A stretch of DNA of 7,054 nucleotides from Bacteroidales bacterium (GTDB lineage Bacteria; Bacteroidota; Bacteroidia; Bacteroidales; F082): NCBI GenBank assembly GCA_029933565.1, contig JAOZNY010000035.1:1-7054 (forward strand). Direction: 5' to 3'. A model generated the notes under the pieces. That model did no database searches and had not been told where the DNA came from. It saw only the letters and a list, made by a program, of their open reading frames with translations. This document shows positions 1 through 6,485 of this stretch, piece after piece. Position 1 is the first letter of the stretch; each line of letters begins with the position of its first letter. The position numbers and the translations under genes were made by a program.

Positions 1-1178
1 CCACCTGCCAGCCCTACCACCAATGCCGCCGACATAATATCGCGTGCACCTTCCAAAAACTCGGCAGTAATTTTGTTAGCATCGTAATTTGCCGCTATAC
101 CCGACAATATTCCCATGGCAAAAAACAAACTGGCAATTTCCATAATATACCATTGATACCCCATTACGCCAACAATTAAAAAGACAATTGTGAATAGCAA
201 GATGTTCAGTATGAAAAAATGCATCGATTTTCTCAGCCCAAAAAAACCTAGAATAATAAACAATACTGTAGCCACAGGAACCATTGGCATAATCTCAGAG
301 GTGTTTCCAATTTTCATCTCGGTTAGTGGGTAAACCCATGCAAAAATTAGTAAAGCAACTGAGGTAAGTCCAAAAACAATCCATGCCGAAAGAGGAGTTT
401 TCATTTCAATGCTATCCATGTCAACTTCTCCCCTATTCCGCCAGTACTCATCAGTTTGGTAAACCAAAGATTTTTCAGGATCCTTTTTCACCTTTGCCGC
501 ATAACGCAATATCCATATTATTCCAACCAGATTTAGCACAAACCAAGAGAACAGCCTATAACCAAATCCTGAAAATAACGGCAAATCGGCAATGCCCTGT
601 GCAATACCAATTGTAAAAGGATTAAGCACTGCTCCTGCAAAGCCCAAACCGGCAGCAACAAAAACCATACTCACCCCGACTATGGAATCGTAGCCCATTG
701 AAATGGCAAGAGGAACGAGAATAACAATAAAGGCAATGGTTTCTTCACTCATCCCAAACACAGCACCAAAAATGCTAAACATCAACATTATCAAAACAAT
801 GATAATATTGTTTACTCCAATACTTTTGAGAAGTTTATTCCGCTCCAGTTTCTCGGTATATTTTAAAAAAGAATAAATCCCAATATCCACCGACTTGCTG
901 GAGTTTACTATCCAAAAGGCACCGCCAATCATCAGAATAAAAACAATTATTCCTGCCTGACGCTCGAAACCTTCAAACATTGCCGAGAAAATCTGCCAGG
1001 TTTGTGGGTGGGCATCTATGTATTCGAACGAACCTTTGTCGATTACAGTCCTTTCTACCCCGTTGACTATCTGGGTATGTCTTGCATATTCACCTCCGGG
1101 AACTACCCATGTTGCAATTGCAGAGATAATAATTATTGAAAAAATAATTACGTAAGTGTGGGGGATTTTTTTGAACAT
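1..1178 (-). CDS. YfcC/DcuC-family membrane transporter (C-terminus cut off by window edge)
   Basis: A polytopic inner-membrane carrier of the YfcC family (DcuC superfamily). Members are annotated as putative basic amino acid antiporters or C4-dicarboxylate carriers; the substrate cannot be read from this sequence. The 392 visible residues start MFKKIPHTYV and continue into a first membrane helix ending TWVVPGGEY (23-31), the family's typical N-terminus. Further hydrophobic segments lie near residues 75-92, 123-142, 146-160, 166-186, 207-226, 264-284, 297-314, 319-339 and 345-361. The last visible part, EGARDIMSAALVVGLAG (376-392), matches a conserved family block. Full members have roughly 470-500 residues, so about 80-100 are missing at the left edge. 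The frame is open throughout. ATG is at 1178-1176, with no Shine-Dalgarno, as usual in Bacteroidota. The gene lies 73 bp after yqeY on the same strand and may be cotranscribed with it. Family assignment is firm; substrate is unknown. Confidence 0.88.
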   Translation of the reverse strand, partial: MFKKIPHTYVIIFSIIIISAIATWVVPGGEYARHTQIVNGVERTVIDKGSFEYIDAHPQTWQIFSAMFEGFERQAGIIVFILMIGGAFWIVNSSKSVDIGIYSFLKYTEKLERNKLLKSIGVNNIIIVLIMLMFSIFGAVFGMSEETIAFIVILVPLAISMGYDSIVGVSMVFVAAGLGFAGAVLNPFTIGIAQGIADLPLFSGFGYRLFSWFVLNLVGIIWILRYAAKVKKDPEKSLVYQTDEYWRNRGEVDMDSIEMKTPLSAWIVFGLTSVALLIFAWVYPLTEMKIGNTSEIMPMVPVATVLFIILGFFGLRKSMHFFILNILLFTIVFLIVGVMGYQWYIMEIASLFFAMGILSGIAANYDANKITAEFLEGARDIMSAALVVGLAG

Positions 1179-1251
1179 GAAAACTTGTGTTTATTTATGA
1201 AATGATGCAAGATTAAGTACCCTCCAAAAACTAAAGAACATCTTTAAAACC

Positions 1252-1704
1252 TTAAGAGAGCAAAGATTTTACAATCCCTGAGATGGTCTTATTGTCGGCT
1301 TTTCCTGCCAACTGTTTGCTGGCCATACCCATAACACGACCCATATCTTTAATTGACGATGCCCCTGTTTCTTCAACAATTTTCTTAACAATATTCTCAA
1401 CATCTTCCATGCTCATTTGCTCAGGAAGATATTTCTCAATAATTGCTGCCTGAAACTCTTCTTCTTCGGCAAGCTCAACTCTTCCGTTTTCACGATAAAT
1501 TGTAGCTGCCTCCTTACGCTGTTTAACTTGCTTTTGCAGAAGCTTTATCTCAACAGTTTCAGGAATTTCTGTTCCACTTGTATCGGCCCCTGTTTTTTCC
1601 ATCAGCAAAGCAGCCTTTATGGATCTTAGTGCGGCAAGTTTAACTTTATCTTTTGCAAGCATCGCTTGCTTAATGTCGTTATTAATTATTATTTCTAAAC
1701 TCAT
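1252..1704 (-). CDS. yqeY: GatB/YqeY domain-containing protein
   Basis: A small, all-helical cytosolic protein of the YqeY family, which resembles the C-terminal tRNA-binding region of the GatB amidotransferase subunit. Its cellular role is not firmly established. The 150 residues match the usual family length of about 150. Visible family features are the N-terminal DIKQAMLAKDK (10-20), LRSIKAALL (26-34), the QVKQRKEAATIYRENGR block (59-75), the acidic ELAEEEEFQ stretch (77-85), EKYLPEQMS (90-98) and the C-terminal KDMGRVMGMASKQLAGKAD (119-137). The same frame stays open upstream to an ATG at 1824, but the extra 40 residues are low-complexity, absent from the family, and overlap the heptamer repeats and hairpin. 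The start at 1704 (MSLEIIINND) is therefore chosen. In many Bacteroidota this gene directly follows ftsZ; here another gene intervenes. A promoter-like TACTTTTG sits 15 nt upstream of the ATG. Confidence 0.95.
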   Translation of the reverse strand: MSLEIIINNDIKQAMLAKDKVKLAALRSIKAALLMEKTGADTSGTEIPETVEIKLLQKQVKQRKEAATIYRENGRVELAEEEEFQAAIIEKYLPEQMSMEDVENIVKKIVEETGASSIKDMGRVMGMASKQLAGKADNKTISGIVKSLLS

Positions 1705-1719
1705 CTTTGTGATTTTTTG

Positions 1720-1727
1720 CAAAAGTA
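1720..1727 (-). promoter_or_regulatory. Putative Bacteroidota -7 promoter element for yqeY
   Basis: Read on the minus strand this is TACTTTTG, an exact match to the Bacteroidota -7 consensus TAnnTTTG, and it ends 15 nt before the chosen yqeY start codon. A transcript starting from it would have a very short leader. No convincing TTTG-type -33 element is found 19-21 nt upstream, where the sequence is pyrimidine-rich. The call therefore rests on the -7 box and its position alone. Confidence 0.45.
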
Positions 1728-1751
1728 AGAAAAGAAGGGGAATGAGGAAGA

Positions 1752-1786
1752 TGTTGAAAGACGGAAGTTGGGAGACCGGAGTTGGA
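1752..1786. repeat. Degenerate 7-bp tandem repeat tract
   Basis: Five consecutive heptamers can be laid out on the plus strand: TGTTGAA, AGACGGA, AGTTGGG, AGACCGG and AGTTGGA. The last four form two imperfect 14-bp units, 1759-1772 and 1773-1786, identical at 11 of 14 positions. The units alternate between AGAC-type and AGTT-type heptamers with a loose consensus AGWYSGR. The surrounding 1721-1809 stretch is strongly purine-rich on the plus strand. It lies between the hairpin at 1799-1843 and the yqeY promoter-like element, so it would be in the distal part of any read-through transcript. No coding function is likely. Confidence 0.5.
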
Positions 1787-1798
1787 TGAGAAGTAAAG

Positions 1799-1843
1799 AG
1801 ACAAGGGGTGAATATTCTCTGCAAGAGTATTCACCCCTTGTCT
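1799..1843 (-). terminator. Strong 20-bp hairpin, probable terminator of the propeller-protein gene
   Basis: Arms 1799-1818 and 1824-1843 are inverted repeats of 20 bp with one non-Watson-Crick position (1815/1827) and a 5-nt loop (1819-1823). The inner part of each arm includes a perfect 14-bp match, ACAAGGGGTGAATA with its complement. The odd pair is G-U in a plus-strand transcript but A-C in a minus-strand transcript. The left side of the hairpin is only 9 nt past the stop codon of the upstream minus-strand gene, the usual place for a terminator. The sequence after it on the minus strand (CTTTACTTCTC) is pyrimidine-rich but not a clean U run. It may instead protect the 3' end of the transcript or be a relic of a mobile repeat. 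Confidence 0.6.
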
Positions 1844-1852
1844 ATCTCACTT

Positions 1853-3286
1853 TTATTGCAGCACAACTTTCCGTGCAAATTTTTTCCCTTCCAAATTAAG
1901 CACAACAAAATAAATACCCTTTGGGTTTTGGGAGTTTGGTTGCCAGTTTATGCTCTGCCAATTATTAATTGAATTTATGTTTTCAAAAATTGCAACTTGT
2001 TGTCCATGAATATTTAAAATCCTAAGTTCTGCATGCTCATTGTAAGTATTAATATTAATTTTTAATAATTCTCTAAATGGGTTGGGGGAAACTTTTAGGT
2101 AATTATCAACAGCAGTATTTTCATTTATTGACCAAGTAAATTCAGCAACACTCTTCGACATCGACAAAGCAATATTCCCATTTATATGTGTTTGCCAGAT
2201 GCAATACACATATTGCAACCAACCACCACTACCCGCACCTGAAGATTCACCAAAATAAACTTCCGGATTATCGTCAGGGACATTATTATTCGTAATAAAA
2301 ACACCATCTTCGTTGCAAAACATTTGTGAACTAAATATCTCAGAACTATCGCCAAGACCTATTGTAAAACACAAATAATATAAATCCCAAATATCAGTTT
2401 TTACACCCATTGCCCAATTCACCATTGAAATCTCACGTACATTTGGTTGTGAATTTGTATTAATTACAAAAACATCATTCCCATAATAACTCCCATAAAC
2501 AGTATCATTTTTCTCCCAAACAAAATAGGTATCACCATACCAAAATTCAGACAACCTACTTGTTGTAAGATAATTACTGTTTCCTATTGAATCGACATAA
2601 GTGGGAATTGTCCAATAATAAGAACCACTGTCAGGATTATAAACTCTATCCGACTTTTTGATATGTAATGAATCCATTTCCAGACACTGCCAAATAGCAG
2701 TACTTCCACCTATCTCAGTATTAAACCCATTGGTATCGAGTTGTACAACATTGTCGGTATACACAGAATCAGGTGATAGATAAATATTACAAGAAAAAAC
2801 ACTTGAATCAAGAGTAAATACAAGTTTATTAGGAGAATAGTCTAAAGTAGGAATCATGAAATCAATCACTTCAAGATTGTTAGGATTTTCGATTAGTTTA
2901 ATAGGTTCACCCAAACTATCATTTTCATATAATATTGATGAATACAAATTCTGTTCGCCTTCTTGGTCTGATAAATAAAACAACCAACCTGACAGTGAAT
3001 TATCCCAGAATTCTCGAAAAAATGGTGATGAATAATTTACTCCTGAACTAGAGAGCAAAACTATATTGTTGCTTATTTCATTCAAATCCATTTTATAGAT
3101 GGAAGTATTGTCTCCTTCTTTCTCATAAAACATCCATGATGTTTCATAATAAACTGAAACAAAAGGATTTGCATAAACTGAGTTAGTATCGGTAATCAAT
3201 ACCGGCTCGGTCCATTCGCAGTATTCTTGGGCATTTAAAATGGAAAACATTATGACTAGGGCAAAGGTAAAAACTGGCTTTTTCAT
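1853..3286 (-). CDS. Secreted beta-propeller-like protein with type IX secretion sorting domain
   Basis: A 477-residue exported protein of unknown function. It begins with a Sec signal peptide: KK at 2-3, a hydrophobic core to about residue 17, and likely cleavage after LNA (17-19), leaving Gln20 at the N-terminus as is common in Bacteroidota. Residues 397-477 form a T9SS type-A sorting domain, with KVSPNPF (398-404), LRILNIHGQQV (421-431), NPKGIYFVVL (454-463) and terminal KKFARKVVLQ. It should cross the outer membrane and be anchored or released after processing. The body contains seven motifs of two facing strands, a W/Y/F-rich strand then an I/L-Y strand, starting near residues 51, 101, 155, 197, 254, 303 and 359, about 50 apart. 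This suggests a seven-bladed propeller. Cys lie at 23, 166, 201, 306, 324 and 362. I see no catalytic motif. It sits between ftsZ and yqeY with its own promoter-like site and a hairpin at each end. Confidence 0.88.
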   Translation of the reverse strand: MKKPVFTFALVIMFSILNAQEYCEWTEPVLITDTNSVYANPFVSVYYETSWMFYEKEGDNTSIYKMDLNEISNNIVLLSSSGVNYSSPFFREFWDNSLSGWLFYLSDQEGEQNLYSSILYENDSLGEPIKLIENPNNLEVIDFMIPTLDYSPNKLVFTLDSSVFSCNIYLSPDSVYTDNVVQLDTNGFNTEIGGSTAIWQCLEMDSLHIKKSDRVYNPDSGSYYWTIPTYVDSIGNSNYLTTSRLSEFWYGDTYFVWEKNDTVYGSYYGNDVFVINTNSQPNVREISMVNWAMGVKTDIWDLYYLCFTIGLGDSSEIFSSQMFCNEDGVFITNNNVPDDNPEVYFGESSGAGSGGWLQYVYCIWQTHINGNIALSMSKSVAEFTWSINENTAVDNYLKVSPNPFRELLKININTYNEHAELRILNIHGQQVAIFENINSINNWQSINWQPNSQNPKGIYFVVLNLEGKKFARKVVLQ

Positions 3287-3305
3287 TTTTGTTTTTTTGG
3301 TGTTC

Positions 3306-3336
3306 CAAATCTACAAAAAAAGCCCTCGCAATGCAA
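3306..3336 (-). promoter_or_regulatory. Putative Bacteroidota promoter for the T9SS propeller gene
   Basis: On the minus strand TAGATTTG (3313-3306) matches the -7 consensus TAnnTTTG. A TTG (3336-3334) lies 20 nt upstream, the spacing expected for the -33 TTTG element, although the base before it is C rather than T. The -7 box ends 19 nt before the ATG at 3286, which gives a short leader without a Shine-Dalgarno. The spacer between the two boxes contains the downstream arm and T-run of the ftsZ terminator, so the two elements physically overlap. Confidence 0.5.
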
Positions 3337-3342
3337 GGGCTT
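3315..3342 (-). terminator. Rho-independent terminator after ftsZ
   Basis: On the minus strand an AAGCCCTTGC arm (3342-3333) pairs with GCGAGGGCTT (3329-3320) around a 3-nt ATT loop. All ten pairs can form if one U-G pair is allowed. The second arm runs directly into a T stretch that continues to 3315 and gives seven T in a row. This GC-rich stem plus U tract is a textbook intrinsic terminator, placed about 75 nt after the ftsZ stop codon. On the plus strand the stem has a C-A mismatch and lacks a U run, so it is directional for ftsZ transcription. Confidence 0.85.
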
Positions 3343-3417
3343 CAATTTTAACAGTTAGCGGATGAATATTATCGATCTTGATTATTCATCTACTAAATTA
3401 TTTCTATTACCAAATTA

Positions 3418-5043
3418 CTAATCTACATTATCGTGCAAAAACGAATTATCGGATTTAATTACAGTATCACTTTTAGTATCCTCTCCTAGCGTATGCCTCG
3501 AAACAACAGATTGTGACGAATGTTCAGCCTCTGTCAAATCAATATTCTTGCGTAAATATGCAGGTTGAGTTTCAAGTTCATTTAATTTACCCGGAACTCG
3601 GAAACTCATGCTCATACTTTTAAGTTTACTAACCCTTTCTTCAGCATTCTTTTTTATACTTTCATTCTCCTCAATTGTTGTTTCTTCTAAAGTCTTGTTT
3701 TCAAAAGTTTGTTTTTCATCAATCGGACCCACCTCAGTTTTCTCAGGACGCTTCAACAAAGTGAAAGTATCACTCTCTTTGGATTTATCCTGCTCTTTAT
3801 TTACAGATTTATCACTATTCAAATCATAAACTATCTTTGTAGAATCTGCTTTTGTATCTGTTTCTAACTCATGTTTAACTATTGGCTTATTTATTAAATG
3901 TATTTCTGATACTTCCTCTTCTTTCTTTGCAAAAAACTCTTTTTCGGCTTCTGTTTGATCAGACATTTCAGTTGCCTCTGTAGACTCCTCTTGCTCTTCA
4001 ACAGCACCAACTGTTTTTGTTTCTTTTACCTTCTTAGGATACAAATCAATTAATTTTTTATGCTTTGGTTCAATATTTTCGCGAGGCGAATCAAAACCTG
4101 TTGCAATAACAGTTATACCAATATTATTTCCCAGCGACTCATCCTCTCCAAGACCCCAAATCACATCTGCTTCATTACCACTCTCAGTTTGAACAAATTC
4201 AGTGATTTCAGAAATCTCATCCATTGTGATATCGTCAGTTCCAGAAACAATGTGCAGTAAAATATTTGTTGCCCCGGTAATATCATTATCATTGAGCAAA
4301 GGCGAATTCATAGCCTCCTCAATGGCATTCATAGCTCTATTTTCACCTTCTGCAACTGCCTGCCCCATAATGGCTTTTCCTGACTTTTTAATAACAGTTT
4401 TAACATCTTCAAAGTCAGTATTTACTTTACCTGTTGCAGTAATAATCTCAGCAATTCCTTTAGCAGCAATGGTAAGCACATTATCTGCTTTAGCAAAGGC
4501 CTCTTTTACTGATAAATTTCCAAATTGAATACGCAACTTATCGTTATTTATTACTAGCAAAGTATCAACATTTTTTTTCATTTCTTCAACACCTTCCAGT
4601 GCTTGCAATGAACGTCGACGGCCCTCCCATTGAAACGGCAGGGTAATAATTCCTACTGTAAGAATCCCCAGTTCCATCGCCAGTTTGGCAATTACAGGGG
4701 CAGCCCCAGTTCCAGTACCTCCACCCATACCAGCCGTAACAAACAGCATTTGGGTATTCTCAGAAAGCACTTCCTTAATTTTTTCAAGAGACTCTTCAGC
4801 AGCATTACGACCAACTTCAGGTTTTGAACCTGCACCAAGACCACCATTGCTCCCAATTTCAATTTTTACAGGAACAGGACTGTCTTGCAGTGCCTGCAAG
4901 TCTGTATTGCAAATGGCAAAGTCAACACCCTTAATTCCTTGCTTGAACATGTGGTTAACTGCATTGGAACCACCGCCACCAACGCCCAAAACTTTTATTA
5001 TCGATGATGTTTGCTTAGGTTGAAAAGATATCATTTCCGGCAT
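3418..5043 (-). CDS. ftsZ: Cell division protein FtsZ
   Basis: The tubulin-like GTPase that polymerises into the division ring in the cytoplasm. Nucleotide-binding features are GVGGGGSNAVN (20-30), the tubulin signature GGGTGTGAAP (107-116) and the RRR segment at 142-144. The T7 catalytic loop VNTDFEDVKTVI (207-218) retains Asp210 and Asp213, which complete the GTPase site of the neighbouring subunit. The globular core ends near residue 318. Residues 319-490 are a long, highly charged, low-complexity linker rich in Glu, Lys, Ser and Thr. The conserved partner-binding peptide, here QPAYLRKNIDL (493-503), is followed by 38 more residues ending SFLHDNVD, so it is not at the very C-terminus. From memory, other Bacteroidota FtsZ proteins share this tail. 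At 541 residues it is longer than E. coli FtsZ (383). ATG at 5043 is chosen; a second ATG at 5034 is possible. It follows ftsA by 84 bp and ends before a terminator. Confidence 0.99.
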   Translation of the reverse strand: MPEMISFQPKQTSSIIKVLGVGGGGSNAVNHMFKQGIKGVDFAICNTDLQALQDSPVPVKIEIGSNGGLGAGSKPEVGRNAAEESLEKIKEVLSENTQMLFVTAGMGGGTGTGAAPVIAKLAMELGILTVGIITLPFQWEGRRRSLQALEGVEEMKKNVDTLLVINNDKLRIQFGNLSVKEAFAKADNVLTIAAKGIAEIITATGKVNTDFEDVKTVIKKSGKAIMGQAVAEGENRAMNAIEEAMNSPLLNDNDITGATNILLHIVSGTDDITMDEISEITEFVQTESGNEADVIWGLGEDESLGNNIGITVIATGFDSPRENIEPKHKKLIDLYPKKVKETKTVGAVEEQEESTEATEMSDQTEAEKEFFAKKEEEVSEIHLINKPIVKHELETDTKADSTKIVYDLNSDKSVNKEQDKSKESDTFTLLKRPEKTEVGPIDEKQTFENKTLEETTIEENESIKKNAEERVSKLKSMSMSFRVPGKLNELETQPAYLRKNIDLTEAEHSSQSVVSRHTLGEDTKSDTVIKSDNSFLHDNVD

Positions 5044-5127
5044 AATTATAGTTTGATTAAAATTATTGTATCTGATTTTATATTTTTTACATTTATTATT
5101 TTTTTCTTAACAATCAAAAGTTAATTG

Positions 5128-6456
5128 TTATTGAACAGAATCATCGTCGAACCATTGTTTGATCATATCAAGAAATCTGGTCCTTCCCTGTTGCCCTTCC
5201 TTAGGCTTTTTTTGTGCCTTTTTCTTCTGCTTTGGAGACATTTCTTCCGTATCCAATCCTAAGTCCTTTTCGAGTTTGTTAGTCAGTTCATTTCTTATTT
5301 CCGAATCGAAACGCTTAATACCTTCTATTACAAGTCCTATACCTGTTGAATACATTGGGCTGGCCATTTCATCAGATACATCGTTGGCAAGATGCTCATT
5401 GGGGTATCCAACACGAGTATCCATACCTGTAACAAACTCAGTAAGTTGATCAATATGTTTTAATTGCGCACCTCCACCCGTAAGTACAATTCCTGCAATA
5501 AGTTTTTTCTCAAAGCCCGAATTATTTATTTCAAATGAAATATACTGCACAATTTCCTCCATCCTTGCCTGAATAATATTGGCTAGGTTTTTCAAGGTAA
5601 TTTCCTTTGGAGGTCTTCCCCTCAATCCAGGAATTGCAACTACTTCATCATCTCTGTTCTCGTTAGCCAAGGCCGAACCAAATTTCACTTTCAGTTCTTC
5701 GGCATGCTTTTTAATTATTGTGCATCCCTCTTTAACATCTTCGGTTACAACGTCGCCACCAAAAGGTATTACCGCCGTATGGCGAATTACATTATCGTAA
5801 AAAATGGCAACATCGGTAGTACCACCACCAATATCAACAAGTACAACTCCTGCTTCCTTTTCTTCTTCGCTAAGTACTGCATCGGCCGATGCTATGGGCT
5901 CTAGGATAAGATCAACCATTTCAAGATTTGCCTTGCGTATGCATTTGTAAATATTTTTTGCTGCCGCTGTTTGTCCAATTATAATATGATAATTAGCCTC
6001 AAGAGTATTACCAAGCATCCCAACTGGTTCCCTTATATCCGACTCATTGTCGATAATGTAATCCTGAGCAATAACATCTATTATTTCTTCACCGGGAGCC
6101 ATGCCCAATTTGTACATCTTTTGAGTAAGTTGCTCAACTTCGGCATAACTTATCTCCTTATCGGGATCCTCTCGAATAATTGTACCACGATGCTGATGGC
6201 TTTTAATATGCTGACCGGCAATACCTACATTAACATATTTAATCTCAACACCCGATTTTGCTTCTGCCATTTCAACAGCTGTGCGGATTGATTTTACAGT
6301 ATGCTCAATGTTGGCTACAACACCTCGCTTAACACCTATCGATTCCGTTTTACCATTTCCAAGTATTTCAATTTTACCAAATTCGTTCTTCCTCCCAACA
6401 ATACAGGCAATCTTAGTTGTGCCTATGTCGAGACCTACAATAATTTCCGATTCCAT
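5128..6456 (-). CDS. ftsA: Cell division protein FtsA
   Basis: An actin-like ATP-binding protein that tethers FtsZ filaments to the cytoplasmic membrane and recruits later divisome proteins. The 442 residues show the family's phosphate-1 loop GLDIGTTKIACIVG (8-21), phosphate-2 loop VLVDIGGGTTDVAIF (205-219) and adenosine motif GIVLTGGGAQL (322-332). The region around residues 85-160 corresponds to the FtsA-specific 1C subdomain. After the actin fold a short, lysine-rich linker (about 384-424) leads to RTRFLDMIKQWF (425-436), an amphipathic helix that fits the membrane-targeting sequence. Length and all motifs are typical and nothing is broken. The start MESEIIVGLDIG is where the family begins. 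It lies 29 bp after ftsQ and 84 bp before ftsZ, so the three are probably one transcription unit. No clear promoter or terminator is seen in either gap. Confidence 0.98.
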   Translation of the reverse strand: MESEIIVGLDIGTTKIACIVGRKNEFGKIEILGNGKTESIGVKRGVVANIEHTVKSIRTAVEMAEAKSGVEIKYVNVGIAGQHIKSHQHRGTIIREDPDKEISYAEVEQLTQKMYKLGMAPGEEIIDVIAQDYIIDNESDIREPVGMLGNTLEANYHIIIGQTAAAKNIYKCIRKANLEMVDLILEPIASADAVLSEEEKEAGVVLVDIGGGTTDVAIFYDNVIRHTAVIPFGGDVVTEDVKEGCTIIKKHAEELKVKFGSALANENRDDEVVAIPGLRGRPPKEITLKNLANIIQARMEEIVQYISFEINNSGFEKKLIAGIVLTGGGAQLKHIDQLTEFVTGMDTRVGYPNEHLANDVSDEMASPMYSTGIGLVIEGIKRFDSEIRNELTNKLEKDLGLDTEEMSPKQKKKAQKKPKEGQQGRTRFLDMIKQWFDDDSVQ

Positions 6457-6485
6457 ATTTATTTAGTTTTCAGTTTATATCATAT

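Noticed and set aside
383..616. A 77-codon plus-strand open frame
   Set aside because: It is antisense to the transporter gene and has no recognisable domain or start context.
1208..1215. TAATCTTG on the minus strand as a promoter for the YfcC-family gene
   Set aside because: It has one mismatch to TAnnTTTG and no correctly spaced -33 element. The gene may be cotranscribed with yqeY, so the case is not strong enough to list.
1705..1824. An in-frame upstream ATG that would lengthen YqeY by 40 residues
   Set aside because: The added residues are low-complexity, have no counterpart in the family, and run across the heptamer repeats and part of the hairpin. The family's N-terminus starts at the ATG at 1704.
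3361..3390. Inverted repeat GATGAATA / TATTCATC just after ftsZ
   Set aside because: It has only an 8-bp AT-rich stem with a 14-nt loop and no following U run on either strand. It is too weak to call as a terminator beside the strong one at 3315-3342.
4202..5023. Plus-strand open frames opposite ftsZ, including one of 112 codons
   Set aside because: They lie wholly opposite a strongly conserved gene, resemble no known protein, and are rich in Ser, Pro and Thr as expected from antisense reading of FtsZ codons.
5044..5127. A possible internal promoter or terminator in the ftsA-ftsZ gap
   Set aside because: The 84 bp are very AT-rich. No TAnnTTTG match with a spaced TTTG and no stable hairpin was found; the best candidate, TAATTTTA, misses the key G.
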